A DNA stretch of 64,000 nucleotides, taken from NCBI RefSeq assembly GCF_049847105.1, contig NZ_JBNCNS010000001.1, positions 682,001-746,000 on the forward strand. The letters run 5' to 3'. The number at the start of each line of letters is the position of its first letter. The stretch's first letter is position 1. The position numbers were made by a program, and so were the translations under genes. The notes beneath the pieces were generated by a model. The model was not told where the DNA came from. It did not search any database and worked only from the letters and a program-made list of their open reading frames with translations. Of the stretch, positions 53,976 through 62,995 are shown piece by piece. Source of the DNA: Gordonia sp049847105. Its GTDB lineage: Bacteria > Actinomycetota > Actinomycetes > Mycobacteriales > Mycobacteriaceae.

Positions 53976-54584
53976 TCAGAGGTTCAGCTTTGGTGCGGGG
54001 TCGCCAGGCTGCTGTTCACAGGCTCGCGCCCAAAGTTGTTCAACGAAGGTCAAATACACCTCGACGTTGTTCAGCTCGAGGTTGTCAATCTCGAGCTGAC
54101 CACCATAGAAGCCAGGTACCGAAGCACCAGCGCATGCCGCAAGCGTTAGAGGTTCGACTTGCTGGCTAGTCCGCCACGAGTCAAAAAGGTCGGGCTCAAG
54201 CTGCGCTTCGACTGCCGGCAGCGTGAGTGCCGTTTCGAACTTGTCGATGGTGAGCCCCCACGGCTCGGTGACCATGTCGAACGGGTCGAGCGCCACAATC
54301 ATTCCGGGTTGACCACCTCCGGCGTAGTTGCCCTCAGCATCGAAACACGTGCTGATCGCGAATTGTCTTGCACGCCAGTCAAACGCAAACACATCTGCGC
54401 GAACGCCACGTCCGCCGAACGCACTATCGACAAACCGCTGTGCGATCGGGCCAGACTCCCTATCATGAAATCGAAGGAGACCCGAGTTTCCCGAAACACC
54501 GCACAGACCCCGATCGGCGAAAAACGAGCCGACCAAACTGGGCTGCCAAAGGCTTCGTGACAGCCGCTCAAACTTCCATTCCAT
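53976..54584 (-). CDS. Tdi1-type (DUF1851) immunity protein
   Basis: A 202-residue protein of the GAD-like/Tdi1 immunity family. Landmarks are GLLRFHDRES near residue 40, the central FAFDWRARQFAIST, MIVALDPFDMVTEPW, and the C-terminal GFYGGQLEIDNLELNNVEVYLTF, all matching the known DUF1851 pattern. It should bind and block the nuclease toxin encoded directly upstream (56 bases). AGGGG lies 8 bases before the ATG at 54584; a start six codons upstream is weaker. A degraded copy lies at 50.1-50.5 kb. Confidence 0.8.
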   Translation of the reverse strand: MEWKFERLSRSLWQPSLVGSFFADRGLCGVSGNSGLLRFHDRESGPIAQRFVDSAFGGRGVRADVFAFDWRARQFAISTCFDAEGNYAGGGQPGMIVALDPFDMVTEPWGLTIDKFETALTLPAVEAQLEPDLFDSWRTSQQVEPLTLAACAGASVPGFYGGQLEIDNLELNNVEVYLTFVEQLWARACEQQPGDPAPKLNL

Positions 54585-54640
54585 CTGCTTGCCCCTTCTC
54601 ACCGCTCAAGGCTATCCAGCCGCGACGACCCCGTGACTGG

Positions 54641-55924
54641 CTACTCTCGTAGCATCTCGACTGCACCAAACACGGTACCCGGCGGATGCTGGCTCATGAG
54701 ATTGCGCAGTTGCGAGCCAAAGCTCGTGTTGACACTGGCGTCGAGCAGCTGGAGATTCGATACGTCGTCAGCTCCACCTGCTTGGAGGTCCTGTATATGA
54801 TCGACTTGCAGGCCTGTTGGTGGCCGAGACAACCCTTGGGATTGTAGAAACTCGGTCCTGACGTTGGGGTCCCGGACGAACGGTCCTGGCTGTCGCTGGA
54901 ACCCGTCGTCCTTGACCTTCTCGTTGAAAGTATCGAGTTTCCGATCCATCTCTGCCCGCTGGGCATCAGTCCAGGTGTCTTTGTACTTCATTGCCAGCGA
55001 CGGACCTTTCGGCACAGCACTGGCGGCGTCGGCAGCATCTACTCCTGCCTCCACGGACTCTGCGGCGCCGCGTCGAGCTACGCTGCCCACGCCAGCTGTT
55101 GCGACAGTCAGAGCCGCGTCAGGGATCACACGGCCAGCAGCCCGGGCAGGGTTCTCAGCCCATGTATCCCAGTCGACGAGGTCCTTGCCGAACTGTTTGG
55201 GATCTTGCGAGACAGCGTTCCAGATCCCCTTTACGCTGTCGACTGGGTTGGTCGTGAACAGACTTTTCAGTGCGCCCCATGAGCCAGTTCCCCAATCGCC
55301 GATTCCACCGCCAACCTCTTTGATGTAGTCCCAGATCCCGCTTCGCTTGTGCGGCCCCTTCGGGGCATGGGCCTGCTGGCTGCGAACATTGCCTGCTGCG
55401 GTGTCTCCAGCCTCCTTGAGCTGCTGCCGCGCGTGTGCCAGCATGGCCTCCGCAGCTTCACGGCCCTCAATGCCGGGGTCGTGAAACGGTGGCACAGTCA
55501 CCCGCACCGGGTTCCCATCGGCGGCGTTCGCTGTGTTCGTGGCGTTCGCACTGGTGACCGCGGCATTGTAATCCGCGATTGCTTGCTCTGTTGCGCGCTG
55601 AGCTTCGTTGTACTTGTCGATAGCGCCTTGAGCCTGGCCTTGCGCCCATCTGACGACGCCTGCGTACTGTCCGAGTGTGTTCCCGGTGTTGATGAATGCG
55701 TCAGCCGCGGTGAGCCATTTGACAGGCTCTTGTTTGAAGACCTCCCGGAACGCCTCGGCGCCAGACCCGTCCCAGTAATCGCCAGTATTAATTCCTTGAA
55801 GGCTCGTTCCCGCCAGGGCCATCGAGTTGCCGCGTCCACCGATCGCGAGGGCATTCTCGTCGATCGCGGCGGCGTCCCCAGGAATGAGCTCCTTCGGATC
55901 GCTCGTTTCGCCAAGTTCCGCCAT
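54641..55924 (-). CDS. T7SS-linked polymorphic toxin with HNH nuclease domain
   Basis: A 427-residue secreted toxin. The N-terminal ~150 residues have the putative T7SS signal pattern (YWDGSGAEAFREVFKQEPVKWLTAADAFINTGNTLGQYAGVVRWAQGQAQGAI), helical like WXG/LXG proteins. A linker with a GSGTGSWG-type stretch follows. The C-terminal ~100 residues are an HNH/Endonuclease VII-like nuclease: LQVDHIQDLQAGGADDVSNLQLLD, then SFGSQLR. It would be exported by an ESX/T7 system (not in this window) to kill neighbouring cells by DNA cleavage. The cognate immunity gene follows after 56 bases. Confidence 0.85.
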   Translation of the reverse strand: MAELGETSDPKELIPGDAAAIDENALAIGGRGNSMALAGTSLQGINTGDYWDGSGAEAFREVFKQEPVKWLTAADAFINTGNTLGQYAGVVRWAQGQAQGAIDKYNEAQRATEQAIADYNAAVTSANATNTANAADGNPVRVTVPPFHDPGIEGREAAEAMLAHARQQLKEAGDTAAGNVRSQQAHAPKGPHKRSGIWDYIKEVGGGIGDWGTGSWGALKSLFTTNPVDSVKGIWNAVSQDPKQFGKDLVDWDTWAENPARAAGRVIPDAALTVATAGVGSVARRGAAESVEAGVDAADAASAVPKGPSLAMKYKDTWTDAQRAEMDRKLDTFNEKVKDDGFQRQPGPFVRDPNVRTEFLQSQGLSRPPTGLQVDHIQDLQAGGADDVSNLQLLDASVNTSFGSQLRNLMSQHPPGTVFGAVEMLRE

Positions 55925-55933
55925 CGTCCCGAC

Positions 55934-56236
55934 CTACTCGACGATCGGGATGCCCAGTGCTTTAGCACTGACCTGGTCTTGCCGCGCGTAATTGGCGACG
56001 GCCAAATCCAATGCGTCCGCGAGGCCCTCAGTGTCTGAAATGAGGTCCTTGACTCCCTGATCCCATCGGTCACAAAACGATTGGAAGGCTGATGCTAGGT
56101 CGTCATGACCGTACTGGCCTGATGGACCGTCGATCTTGTCAACCGCGATTGTCTTCATGTCATCGATCGTCGACTTGATCCCGATAGAAGCACCCGTGAC
56201 CTGCTCTAACAGGATTCTGAACGTGTCAGTACTCAA
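55934..56236 (-). CDS. WXG100-like small helical protein
   Basis: A 100-residue protein without cysteine, predicted to be helical (STDTFRILLEQVTGASIGIKSTIDDMK... LASAFQSFCDRWDQGVKDLISDTEGLADALDLAVANYARQD). It resembles EsxA/B-type or related T7SS partners, with an FCDRW element in the middle instead of a classic WXG. It probably pairs with the toxin N-terminus for secretion. It lies 9 bases upstream of the toxin gene. Confidence 0.7.
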   Translation of the reverse strand: MSTDTFRILLEQVTGASIGIKSTIDDMKTIAVDKIDGPSGQYGHDDLASAFQSFCDRWDQGVKDLISDTEGLADALDLAVANYARQDQVSAKALGIPIVE

Positions 56237-56239
56237 CTT

Positions 56240-56629
56240 TTACCTCCCCCAGGTGCCGGTGAAAGACCGTGCCGCGATCAGCGCCGCTGGCACAAAGAAG
56301 CCATGGTCATCCTGGACGTCGATACCAATATTGGCCTCAGGTGGCATATTTTCCATCAAGTCCTGCCCTGTAAGTGCCATCCAACTACAGGGCCCCAATA
56401 CTCTGACCAGGCGATTCTTGGTCGAGAAACCGAGAACCCACTGTTCACGACGCACGGTGTAGACGTCGAGCCGCGCGTACTCGCTCTCTGGGCGTCTTAG
56501 GAAGACTGTGCAATCGTCCAGAATCCGCACCGCTTCGATGAGCACAATCGAGCCAGCGTTGAGCCCCCGTCCTGCAGCTGCCAGCTCAGCGCCATCAGTT
56601 TCAATATCGAACCCCGACATCGCACTCAA
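56240..56629 (-). CDS. SseB-like protein of the toxin operon
   Basis: A 129-residue cytoplasmic protein. The central part (VFLRRPESEYARLDVYTVRREQWVLGFSTKN) and the later WMALTGQDLMENMPPEANIGID resemble the SseB N-terminal family, members of which occur in actinobacterial T7SS loci. It is the first gene of the five-gene operon, 3 bases upstream of the small helical protein. The role may be chaperone-like. Confidence 0.6.
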   Translation of the reverse strand: MSAMSGFDIETDGAELAAAGRGLNAGSIVLIEAVRILDDCTVFLRRPESEYARLDVYTVRREQWVLGFSTKNRLVRVLGPCSWMALTGQDLMENMPPEANIGIDVQDDHGFFVPAALIAARSFTGTWGR

Positions 56630-56786
56630 GCTACAGGATCGTGTATGTGGCCACTCTTATCGAGTGTCGTTTGGTTGGCCTACAGGTAACTGCCGACAGC
56701 CTGCCTCTCCCTGCGAACGCCTACACCAATCACCGAAGATGTCATCTAGAGAGATGGAGGTCCTCGGGTAGAAGGATTCTGGGCGC

Positions 56787-57119
56787 ATGACAGCGGCGTT
56801 GCGATCGCTGACCGTGCGCATTAACACCGGGCGCTGGAGCGATACTTTGTTCACGGACGTGGACCCTAGCGTCGTCGCCGGACGGCTCAACGCCCTGCTG
56901 GGCGGCCCGGCGCCGGTAAGAAGATGATTGCCTATGCTCTCACCGACCGCCTGTCCGACACGGAACGGTTTTCTGGAGAAGCGGTGCTTCACGGCACCGT
57001 GGGGTACATCCCGCAGGAGGGGATCGACGCTTTCGCCAGGTGCTCGCGTCGGGAACATTATGGACATGTCAGGTTCCGCGGCCCCACGGGTCCGGATGTA
57101 CTTCCGACCGAGCTCTAAA
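56787..57119 (+). pseudogene. Possible frameshifted small gene
   Basis: Two adjacent coding-like frames: MTAALRSLTVRINTGRWSDT (56787-56930, with an AAGGA ribosome site) and, shifted, MIAYALTDRLSDTERFSGEA onward to a TAA at 57119. The third-position GC bias and the single shift around 56925 suggest one decayed gene. No family is recognised. The remaining 56630-56786 and 57120-57219 hold nothing else I can support. Confidence 0.35.
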
Positions 57120-57219
57120 TTCTCGCGAGGAGCTGCCGCAACCTCTTCGTAGAGCACTGTCATTCACACAATTTCGTCGACCACCGCAGAACGTCTACAT
57201 CTTGTGCCTCACCGTGCGC

Positions 57220-58365
57220 TCACGGAAGGTCCTTCAGGGCAGAGATCGCACAGCCGGGCTGGTCGCATGCCGGCGGCACGATCTCGCTGTTGTAAGGGAT
57301 GGTCCGGTGTGACTGCCAGACCTTCTCCAGGTCAATTGTCTTCACGGCCTGTCGCATCGCCTTGAGAGCGTTGTCAGAGTATCTACGGTGCTCCATACCG
57401 CCGAACCGGAACCGATGGGAGAAGTGATCGTCGTCGTCATCGAGACCCAAATGCCTGCGGAGGGCCACAGCACGAGATTTCCCGATTCCGGCCTTGTCAG
57501 CGAGGTCGCGAGCACCCATATGGAACTTTCTCTCCAGGTCGACTGTCCGAATCGCGGCCGTATCGGCTGTGGGGTCGTCCGTGTAGGTGATCGGCAGCCC
57601 CTCCTTCTTGACGATGCGGACCTCCACTGCTACCCCGTCGCCCTCGATCTCCGAGGTGTAGCCAGTTAGTTTTGGGAAGACCTGCGCACGCGACTTCCCT
57701 TCACGGATACCCCGGGTCACACGGCGCACATCGTCCTCACGCACCTCCGCAGCATCGGCGTCCGCGACGGCCTCGGTCGCTAACAACGCACGCACTCGAG
57801 CCTTTGCCTCTTCTGTCGCTCTCCGCCCAGGCCTAAGCAGGTCTGCGATCCGTTGAAATTCTCTATCCACTAGCAGGTCCAGAGTCATTGGAGCCTCGGC
57901 ACTTATCGGCAGAACACGTGTCGGAATGTACTTTGACAGGTGTTCGTCGAAGACTCGCTGGAGCAGGTCATCAAACAGCGTTACCGCCGATCGAGCGTTG
58001 TGAAACAGGAGTCCTTCGTCGACCACCAGGTGCCAGTGTTGCTCAGCGTCTCGCATGGCATCGAGGTGCCGGATAACCCCGGCCTCGTCATCAGTCAGCT
58101 TCACCCCCTCGATCTGCTGGCAGCGATTGATGGCCTTGTCCAGCGAGATCGACTTCTGGCTTCGCTTGTCGAAGACTCCTTTGTCCTTCTTCGCCTCCAA
58201 GACTGCTTTCAGCAGCATCTCAAAAGCGTGCTGGAAGCTCAGCAAAACTGTAGTGGTCCGCCCGCTGTCGTCCAGGCCGTTGAAGGCCGTGACCCCCGTG
58301 CGTAGGGAAGCAATAGCCTTGCCGCGCAGGATACGAACGTTGTATGACTCCCTGGGCATTTTCAC
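57220..58365 (-). CDS. DUF3644-like protein
   Basis: A 381-residue protein. The N-terminal ~120 residues (FNGLDDSGRTTTVLLSFQHAFEMLLKAVLEAK... CQQIEGVKLTDDE... HLDAMRDAEQHWHLVVDEGLL) match DUF3644, which is related to HEPN-like nuclease folds and found in defence contexts. The C-terminal part contains a repeat of Arg/Asp-rich helices and a possible helix-turn-helix (DLADKAGIGKSRAVALRRHLGLDDD). It lies 192 bases downstream of the methylase gene on the same strand. A joint defence role is inferred. Confidence 0.75.
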   Translation of the reverse strand: MKMPRESYNVRILRGKAIASLRTGVTAFNGLDDSGRTTTVLLSFQHAFEMLLKAVLEAKKDKGVFDKRSQKSISLDKAINRCQQIEGVKLTDDEAGVIRHLDAMRDAEQHWHLVVDEGLLFHNARSAVTLFDDLLQRVFDEHLSKYIPTRVLPISAEAPMTLDLLVDREFQRIADLLRPGRRATEEAKARVRALLATEAVADADAAEVREDDVRRVTRGIREGKSRAQVFPKLTGYTSEIEGDGVAVEVRIVKKEGLPITYTDDPTADTAAIRTVDLERKFHMGARDLADKAGIGKSRAVALRRHLGLDDDDDHFSHRFRFGGMEHRRYSDNALKAMRQAVKTIDLEKVWQSHRTIPYNSEIVPPACDQPGCAISALKDLP

Positions 58366-58557
58366 AGCGTAACGGCGCGGAGCGGGGCGAAGATTGATTT
58401 AGGGTGGGCAGGTCGCAACTGCGTGTCGAGGTCTCATGTCGGCTATCAGAATGACACCGCGCAAAGCTCTTTGGATGGCTGATCGACACAGCGGCCGACC
58501 GCCGACGCAGATAGTGCTTAAGCACGCGATGAAACATGCGATTTGCCTTCTTGCGGA

Positions 58558-61500
58558 CTATGACAATCGCTTCTTCACTGCCCCAGCGAGAGTTCGCGTG
58601 ACCTGCTCACGAATGAGGTCGGCAGTGTGCTGATAGCCGGACGGCGGGTTTCCGTCATCGTCCAGCTGGACAAACTGACGGAGTACCTGATCATACAGAG
58701 TCGCGACCGCATCGATGGTTGAGTCGTCCCACAAGGGCGCTGCTTCAAAACCTTCACCTACCATCACCACTAGCGCGTTGCCGATCCGGTACCTCTCCGA
58801 TTCGTTCTCGATGTCAAAGAGTGTGTCCTCGACGGTGTGCGTCCTGAGATTAACGGTCGCGTCACCGTCGGACATAGCGGCTAGGGCAGATTGGAAGTTG
58901 GTTTCGGTGAAGGCCTTAATGTCGCGCAAGAGCTTTCCACCGCCAGACGCCCCAGCCCTTGTCCGGCCACTCGTGGCCACAATCTCGCGCTGACGGCGCC
59001 GAAACGTGGTTTCGTGCGCTTCGCGCAGTCCCATACGAGCGCTTGCATGCGGATCGGTGAGACCAGCCGCCTTCGCCACTGCAGCATTGAGATTTTGCCA
59101 AGCCGACTTTGCGGTAGCAGTCATCTCGTAGACCTTGGTGTACTTCAGCTTCCGGAACTCACGGTACGCGTCGAGCACTGCCTTCTTGTCCTCACTGGTC
59201 ACCTTCGCCCAATCAAGGACGTACCAGCCGTCAAGGTTGTTGGTCGAGACCCAGCGCACTCCTTCGCACCCGACCTCGTTACTGCGGTACAGAGACGAGA
59301 GGTTGCCGTAGACACTGGCGAGTGAAGCAGCTACCAGTTCCTGGTCTTCTTTGGGGGTGGAAACTGTCAACGTCACCGTATGGAAGTTGTTGGTTCCGAC
59401 GAACTCCTCGTCACTCCACCAGACCTGGGGCTGGAACTGTGGATGTATACCCACAGAGATGTGCGAAAGCTTCCAGTCGACCGACCACCAAGTCTTGCCC
59501 TTGGCTTGCACGCTCGGAGCGTCTGCCGCGCCCGCACGCTTCACAGCCCGGATGTACTTTTCCAACGCGCCCCCCTTCGGAATTGCGGCAGGGGCCGACA
59601 ATATCCACCAGTCAACTCGGGACGGGTCGAATTCGCCTGTCGGTTCGTCCTTTGGCGAGCGGAACAACGGGGTCAGGTAACTGCGGTTCAGTGTAGTCTG
59701 AATATCAAATCCAACGAGGTCGCGACGCACCCCGGGCTTCTTCGGGTCACGGTCCTTGAGACGATAAAGCGGATGGCCGAGCTTGTTGCCGCTGGCAATG
59801 ACGACGCCCGGTATTGATCCCAGCCGGATGACATTCGGAGCAAGCTCAAAGGCACTGAGGGGGTCAGGGATTGTCCCTGCGATGATTCCATCCTGGTCAG
59901 GTAACAGAGTGCCGAGGTCGCGGACATCATGCGCATCGCCAGGGCGAGGAAAGCCATCCACGACGGCTATCCCTCCGCTCACCGGGGCGAGCACGTCGAC
60001 GAACTCGAAGCGTCCGTATGAAGCCTCCTTTTTCTCGCGCTCCTTGGCGAACAATGTGATTGGAGCGACGCGGGCGTCGGAGAACCATACGTCCGACTCT
60101 GTATGCCACACAGAGATGTCAAATCGGGAACGGAGCCAATTGATTAGCGTTACATGCTTCTCGTTCTGGAGAATGGCTGCCGGTAGGACGAGCGCGATCC
60201 TGCCCCCCGGCTTGAGCCACGCTGCAGCGAGAAGGACGAACCAGCCTGCAAGGTTGATGTTGTCCGGCATGCCCTTCGGAAGTACGGACAACCCGCCCCT
60301 CCCGGCGACGGTCGCAAGATCACTTCGATAGTCCTCCGGGTTATCGGCCCTCTCGTCGTACGGGGGGTTTCCGACGATGGCCTCGAAGCTATCTGGGTAG
60401 TCGACCCGATACTGCTCACCGACTTTCGGTGAAACGTCGACAGCCGCATCGCCCGGTCGGATGTCGAGAGCGTCCCGGTTGGAGACTGCCGGGAAGTTGT
60501 GGCCTTTGTAAACATCGCGAGTCGCAAGGTTCACCGTCGACAGATGTACCGCAAAAGAATCCAGGTCATTGCCGAAAACCTGCTCCAACACCGTCTCGTG
60601 AGGCTTGTTCTCCCGGAGCTTGGTGTAAGCCTCGACCAAGAAGGTACCGCCACCTGCGCAGAAGTCGACGACCATGTCGTCAGGCCCCTCGACGGCCCAG
60701 GCCGTCATCGCGCGCGCCAGGCGGGTCTGGGTGTAATGCTGCCCCATGTCTTGTCGGCGTTCTGCGGATATAAGGCGCTCAAATATGACTCCGATGATCT
60801 CGGAGTTGACCTCCTCGAACCTCACTCCATCGAGCGCACCGAACAGCTCGAGCCAGTGGTTCCGAAGTGTCTGGCTCTCAATGCCGAGTACGTACTTCGC
60901 GCCCTCTGAAAAATCAAAGATCGTTTCGTAATCACCGGTAACCCGGGTCGCCTCGGCCAGGTTTCTCATCAATACCTCGCACATAAGCTGCGAGGTGTTG
61001 GGCGAGGTGCCAGACAAGATTGCCTTCAGGGAGAAGGTCGGGCGGACAGTCTCATAGAAAAGGCCTGATGTGAGCACCTCGCCGATGGCTTGCGCGACGT
61101 AGTACCGAACAACGTCGGCCTTCGAAGTATCAAAGCCTCGATCCCTCGCCTCGACAGCCACCGCGACCGGCAGCCGGAGACCGGAGATGTCGTCGAGGAC
61201 GGTTGGCAGGGCCTCAGCGAGGATAGCGTCGGATGACGCCTTGAATATTGTGAGGTAAACCTCGTCCTTGCCAGCTTTGGCTACAGTCTTGCCCAAGCGA
61301 AGCAGCGTGCGGAGTTGTCCGAAGAACGTTTCGAGACCAGGGCGCAGGAGGTCGCTGCGGCGTTGCGGTGTGAGCGTGCTCCACCAGTCTGCGACGAGCG
61401 CCTCCTTCTCGTCGAGAAGCCTGACCTCCTCGCCAACCATCGCGTTGAGATAGCCGGAGCTGGCGTCGTACGCCTCCGCATCGAACATCGCGATCGACAG

Positions 61501-61815
61501 GAAGTTGGTCGTGAATGCGTAGCGCCCGCCGAGCGCTTTGGCCTTCGCTATAGCTCCATTGACCTCACCAGAGACGTATGGATGCACGCCCTCCGGCACC
61601 TCCGGACGCTTGGCCTCCCCAGACGCCAAGAGTTCACGGTTACCGGAAGCTCGACGGATCTCGACATCCGGCCGCTTGCCGATACGCCTAGCGGTTGTTT
61701 CAACAGCCCACTCGATCTCAAAGCCGAGCGTCTCTGCACCGACCTGCTCCGCTACGTCACGAATGTCAGACAACATGCCGATTTCGTTCCGCCCACTGGA
61801 GAGGCGCTTCGCCAT
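58558..61815 (-). CDS. Type IIG-like restriction-modification enzyme
   Basis: A 1085-residue fusion of nuclease-like and N6-adenine methylase parts. Methylase motif I is MVVDFCAGGGTFLVEAY near residue 385, and motif IV is the NPPY of EAIVGNPPYDE near residue 470, preceded by GQHYTQTRLARAM. The N-terminal ~150 residues include RPDVEIRRASGNRELLASGEAKRP, with an ExK that could be the PD-(D/E)xK nuclease core. The C-terminal ~450 residues should contain target recognition and helical parts. AGGAGG lies 8 bases upstream of the ATG. It should methylate host DNA and cut foreign DNA; specificity is unknown. Confidence 0.85.
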   Translation of the reverse strand: MAKRLSSGRNEIGMLSDIRDVAEQVGAETLGFEIEWAVETTARRIGKRPDVEIRRASGNRELLASGEAKRPEVPEGVHPYVSGEVNGAIAKAKALGGRYAFTTNFLSIAMFDAEAYDASSGYLNAMVGEEVRLLDEKEALVADWWSTLTPQRRSDLLRPGLETFFGQLRTLLRLGKTVAKAGKDEVYLTIFKASSDAILAEALPTVLDDISGLRLPVAVAVEARDRGFDTSKADVVRYYVAQAIGEVLTSGLFYETVRPTFSLKAILSGTSPNTSQLMCEVLMRNLAEATRVTGDYETIFDFSEGAKYVLGIESQTLRNHWLELFGALDGVRFEEVNSEIIGVIFERLISAERRQDMGQHYTQTRLARAMTAWAVEGPDDMVVDFCAGGGTFLVEAYTKLRENKPHETVLEQVFGNDLDSFAVHLSTVNLATRDVYKGHNFPAVSNRDALDIRPGDAAVDVSPKVGEQYRVDYPDSFEAIVGNPPYDERADNPEDYRSDLATVAGRGGLSVLPKGMPDNINLAGWFVLLAAAWLKPGGRIALVLPAAILQNEKHVTLINWLRSRFDISVWHTESDVWFSDARVAPITLFAKEREKKEASYGRFEFVDVLAPVSGGIAVVDGFPRPGDAHDVRDLGTLLPDQDGIIAGTIPDPLSAFELAPNVIRLGSIPGVVIASGNKLGHPLYRLKDRDPKKPGVRRDLVGFDIQTTLNRSYLTPLFRSPKDEPTGEFDPSRVDWWILSAPAAIPKGGALEKYIRAVKRAGAADAPSVQAKGKTWWSVDWKLSHISVGIHPQFQPQVWWSDEEFVGTNNFHTVTLTVSTPKEDQELVAASLASVYGNLSSLYRSNEVGCEGVRWVSTNNLDGWYVLDWAKVTSEDKKAVLDAYREFRKLKYTKVYEMTATAKSAWQNLNAAVAKAAGLTDPHASARMGLREAHETTFRRRQREIVATSGRTRAGASGGGKLLRDIKAFTETNFQSALAAMSDGDATVNLRTHTVEDTLFDIENESERYRIGNALVVMVGEGFEAAPLWDDSTIDAVATLYDQVLRQFVQLDDDGNPPSGYQHTADLIREQVTRTLAGAVKKRLS

Positions 61816-62206
61816 CGGGGAATCCTCCTGCGCAGTTTGCTCTGGCTTGTGTCCAAGGACTGATCGTAAGTCAGGACGCTGACACGCAACTAAAGCACGC
61901 CGGATGTGCCGCAGAGAATCGGACTCACTGCAAACTCTCCACCCCGTCGATCGTATCGCTACTCACAACGCCCTCCGTGTCGACAGTCCTGAGGCCGCCG
62001 CACACTTCGGGACCAGGCCGGCTCTGGGTTGTAGGGGAACCTGCTCCGGCGAACGTTGGCCCATTCTCGTGCCGCTTCGCGAGCGAGATCCGACAGCACA
62101 GTTCGCCACGCCACGTCCGCGGAGAGAACATCTTTGACTACGCCATACGGTGCAACACGAGTTGCAAATACCTTGGATAGAATTCCAAAATATAAGCCGT
62201 GCATCG
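61816..62206. other. Intergenic stretch without a supported gene
   Basis: No frame combines a ribosome site with coding-like composition in this 391-base gap between the methylase and the next gene. It probably contains the promoter of the methylase operon. Confidence 0.5.
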
Positions 62207-62923
62207 CTAATGCTTACGGCGGCTCCGTCGCCGATATGGCGTGTTGACAGATTGTGTCCGATGGCGAGAGTGATACGCGCTCATATTCTTCGCTTCCATT
62301 CCCAGAATGGCACCTATCCGCCCCCATGTTGCCTCACGATGTTCGTCGTGAGCAATAGATGTATGAGCATGCGCGTAAGTTTCAAAAGCGTAGTTCATTG
62401 CTTCCAGAACAAGTAGGCGAGCAAGCGCTGAGCGTGCGGAATAATCGTCGATACTAGTTTCGTCAACTCGAACCCGACGAGCATAGTCAATAGCGAAATC
62501 GATGGCTTTTAAGAAGATCCAATCTTCGAGAATCTCCCCTGGATCTAGGTGATCGTACACGGGACTTTCCCCATCGCCCCCTTCGGTTGTTTGTATCCAC
62601 TCCGTGCCGGTCATTCGCGTCATCGAATCTAGCAACTCATCCGGTCGCAAACTCCGCATCCAATCAACAATGGCATCCTCACTCTTTTCACCTTTGGTAA
62701 TTGACGCAATCAAGTTGCTCTCAAGATAGGTGTCACTAGGAGGAAGCTTGAAGACAGCGATGATCCATATTGCTTCCAGTCGAACCAGTCGCTCGACAGC
62801 CAGATCGCGGACTTCCTTGGGTAGCGGCATAGTCGAATCATACCCTCCCAGAATCGGTCCTGTACTGCACATTTCCACAAACTGTGGGTTCTGCCGCTTG
62901 CCGTGAGTCGGCACAGTGACCAC
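62207..62923 (-). CDS. Unknown protein with AT-richer coding sequence
   Basis: A 238-residue soluble protein, predicted to be all-helical (LPKEVRDLAVERLVRLEAIWIIAVFKLPPSDTYLES... ALARLLVLEAMNYAFETYAHAHT). No domain is recognised. Base composition is clearly lower in GC than the neighbours, consistent with recent transfer. Three starts are possible (62923, the third codon's GTG at 62917, and the ATG at 62830); the ribosome site AGGAAG best fits 62917. Confidence 0.6.
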   Translation of the reverse strand: MVTVPTHGKRQNPQFVEMCSTGPILGGYDSTMPLPKEVRDLAVERLVRLEAIWIIAVFKLPPSDTYLESNLIASITKGEKSEDAIVDWMRSLRPDELLDSMTRMTGTEWIQTTEGGDGESPVYDHLDPGEILEDWIFLKAIDFAIDYARRVRVDETSIDDYSARSALARLLVLEAMNYAFETYAHAHTSIAHDEHREATWGRIGAILGMEAKNMSAYHSRHRTQSVNTPYRRRSRRKH

Positions 62924-62995
62924 TCTTCCTACCGATAGCAGCAGTTGGTCCTATCGGCTAACTCGGACGGGACCACAGGATGTGGAGGCGACACA

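Noticed and set aside
56657..57163. A 168-codon minus-strand frame
   Set aside because: It overlaps the split plus-strand gene, which has a better ribosome site and codon use; the reverse translation is unstructured.
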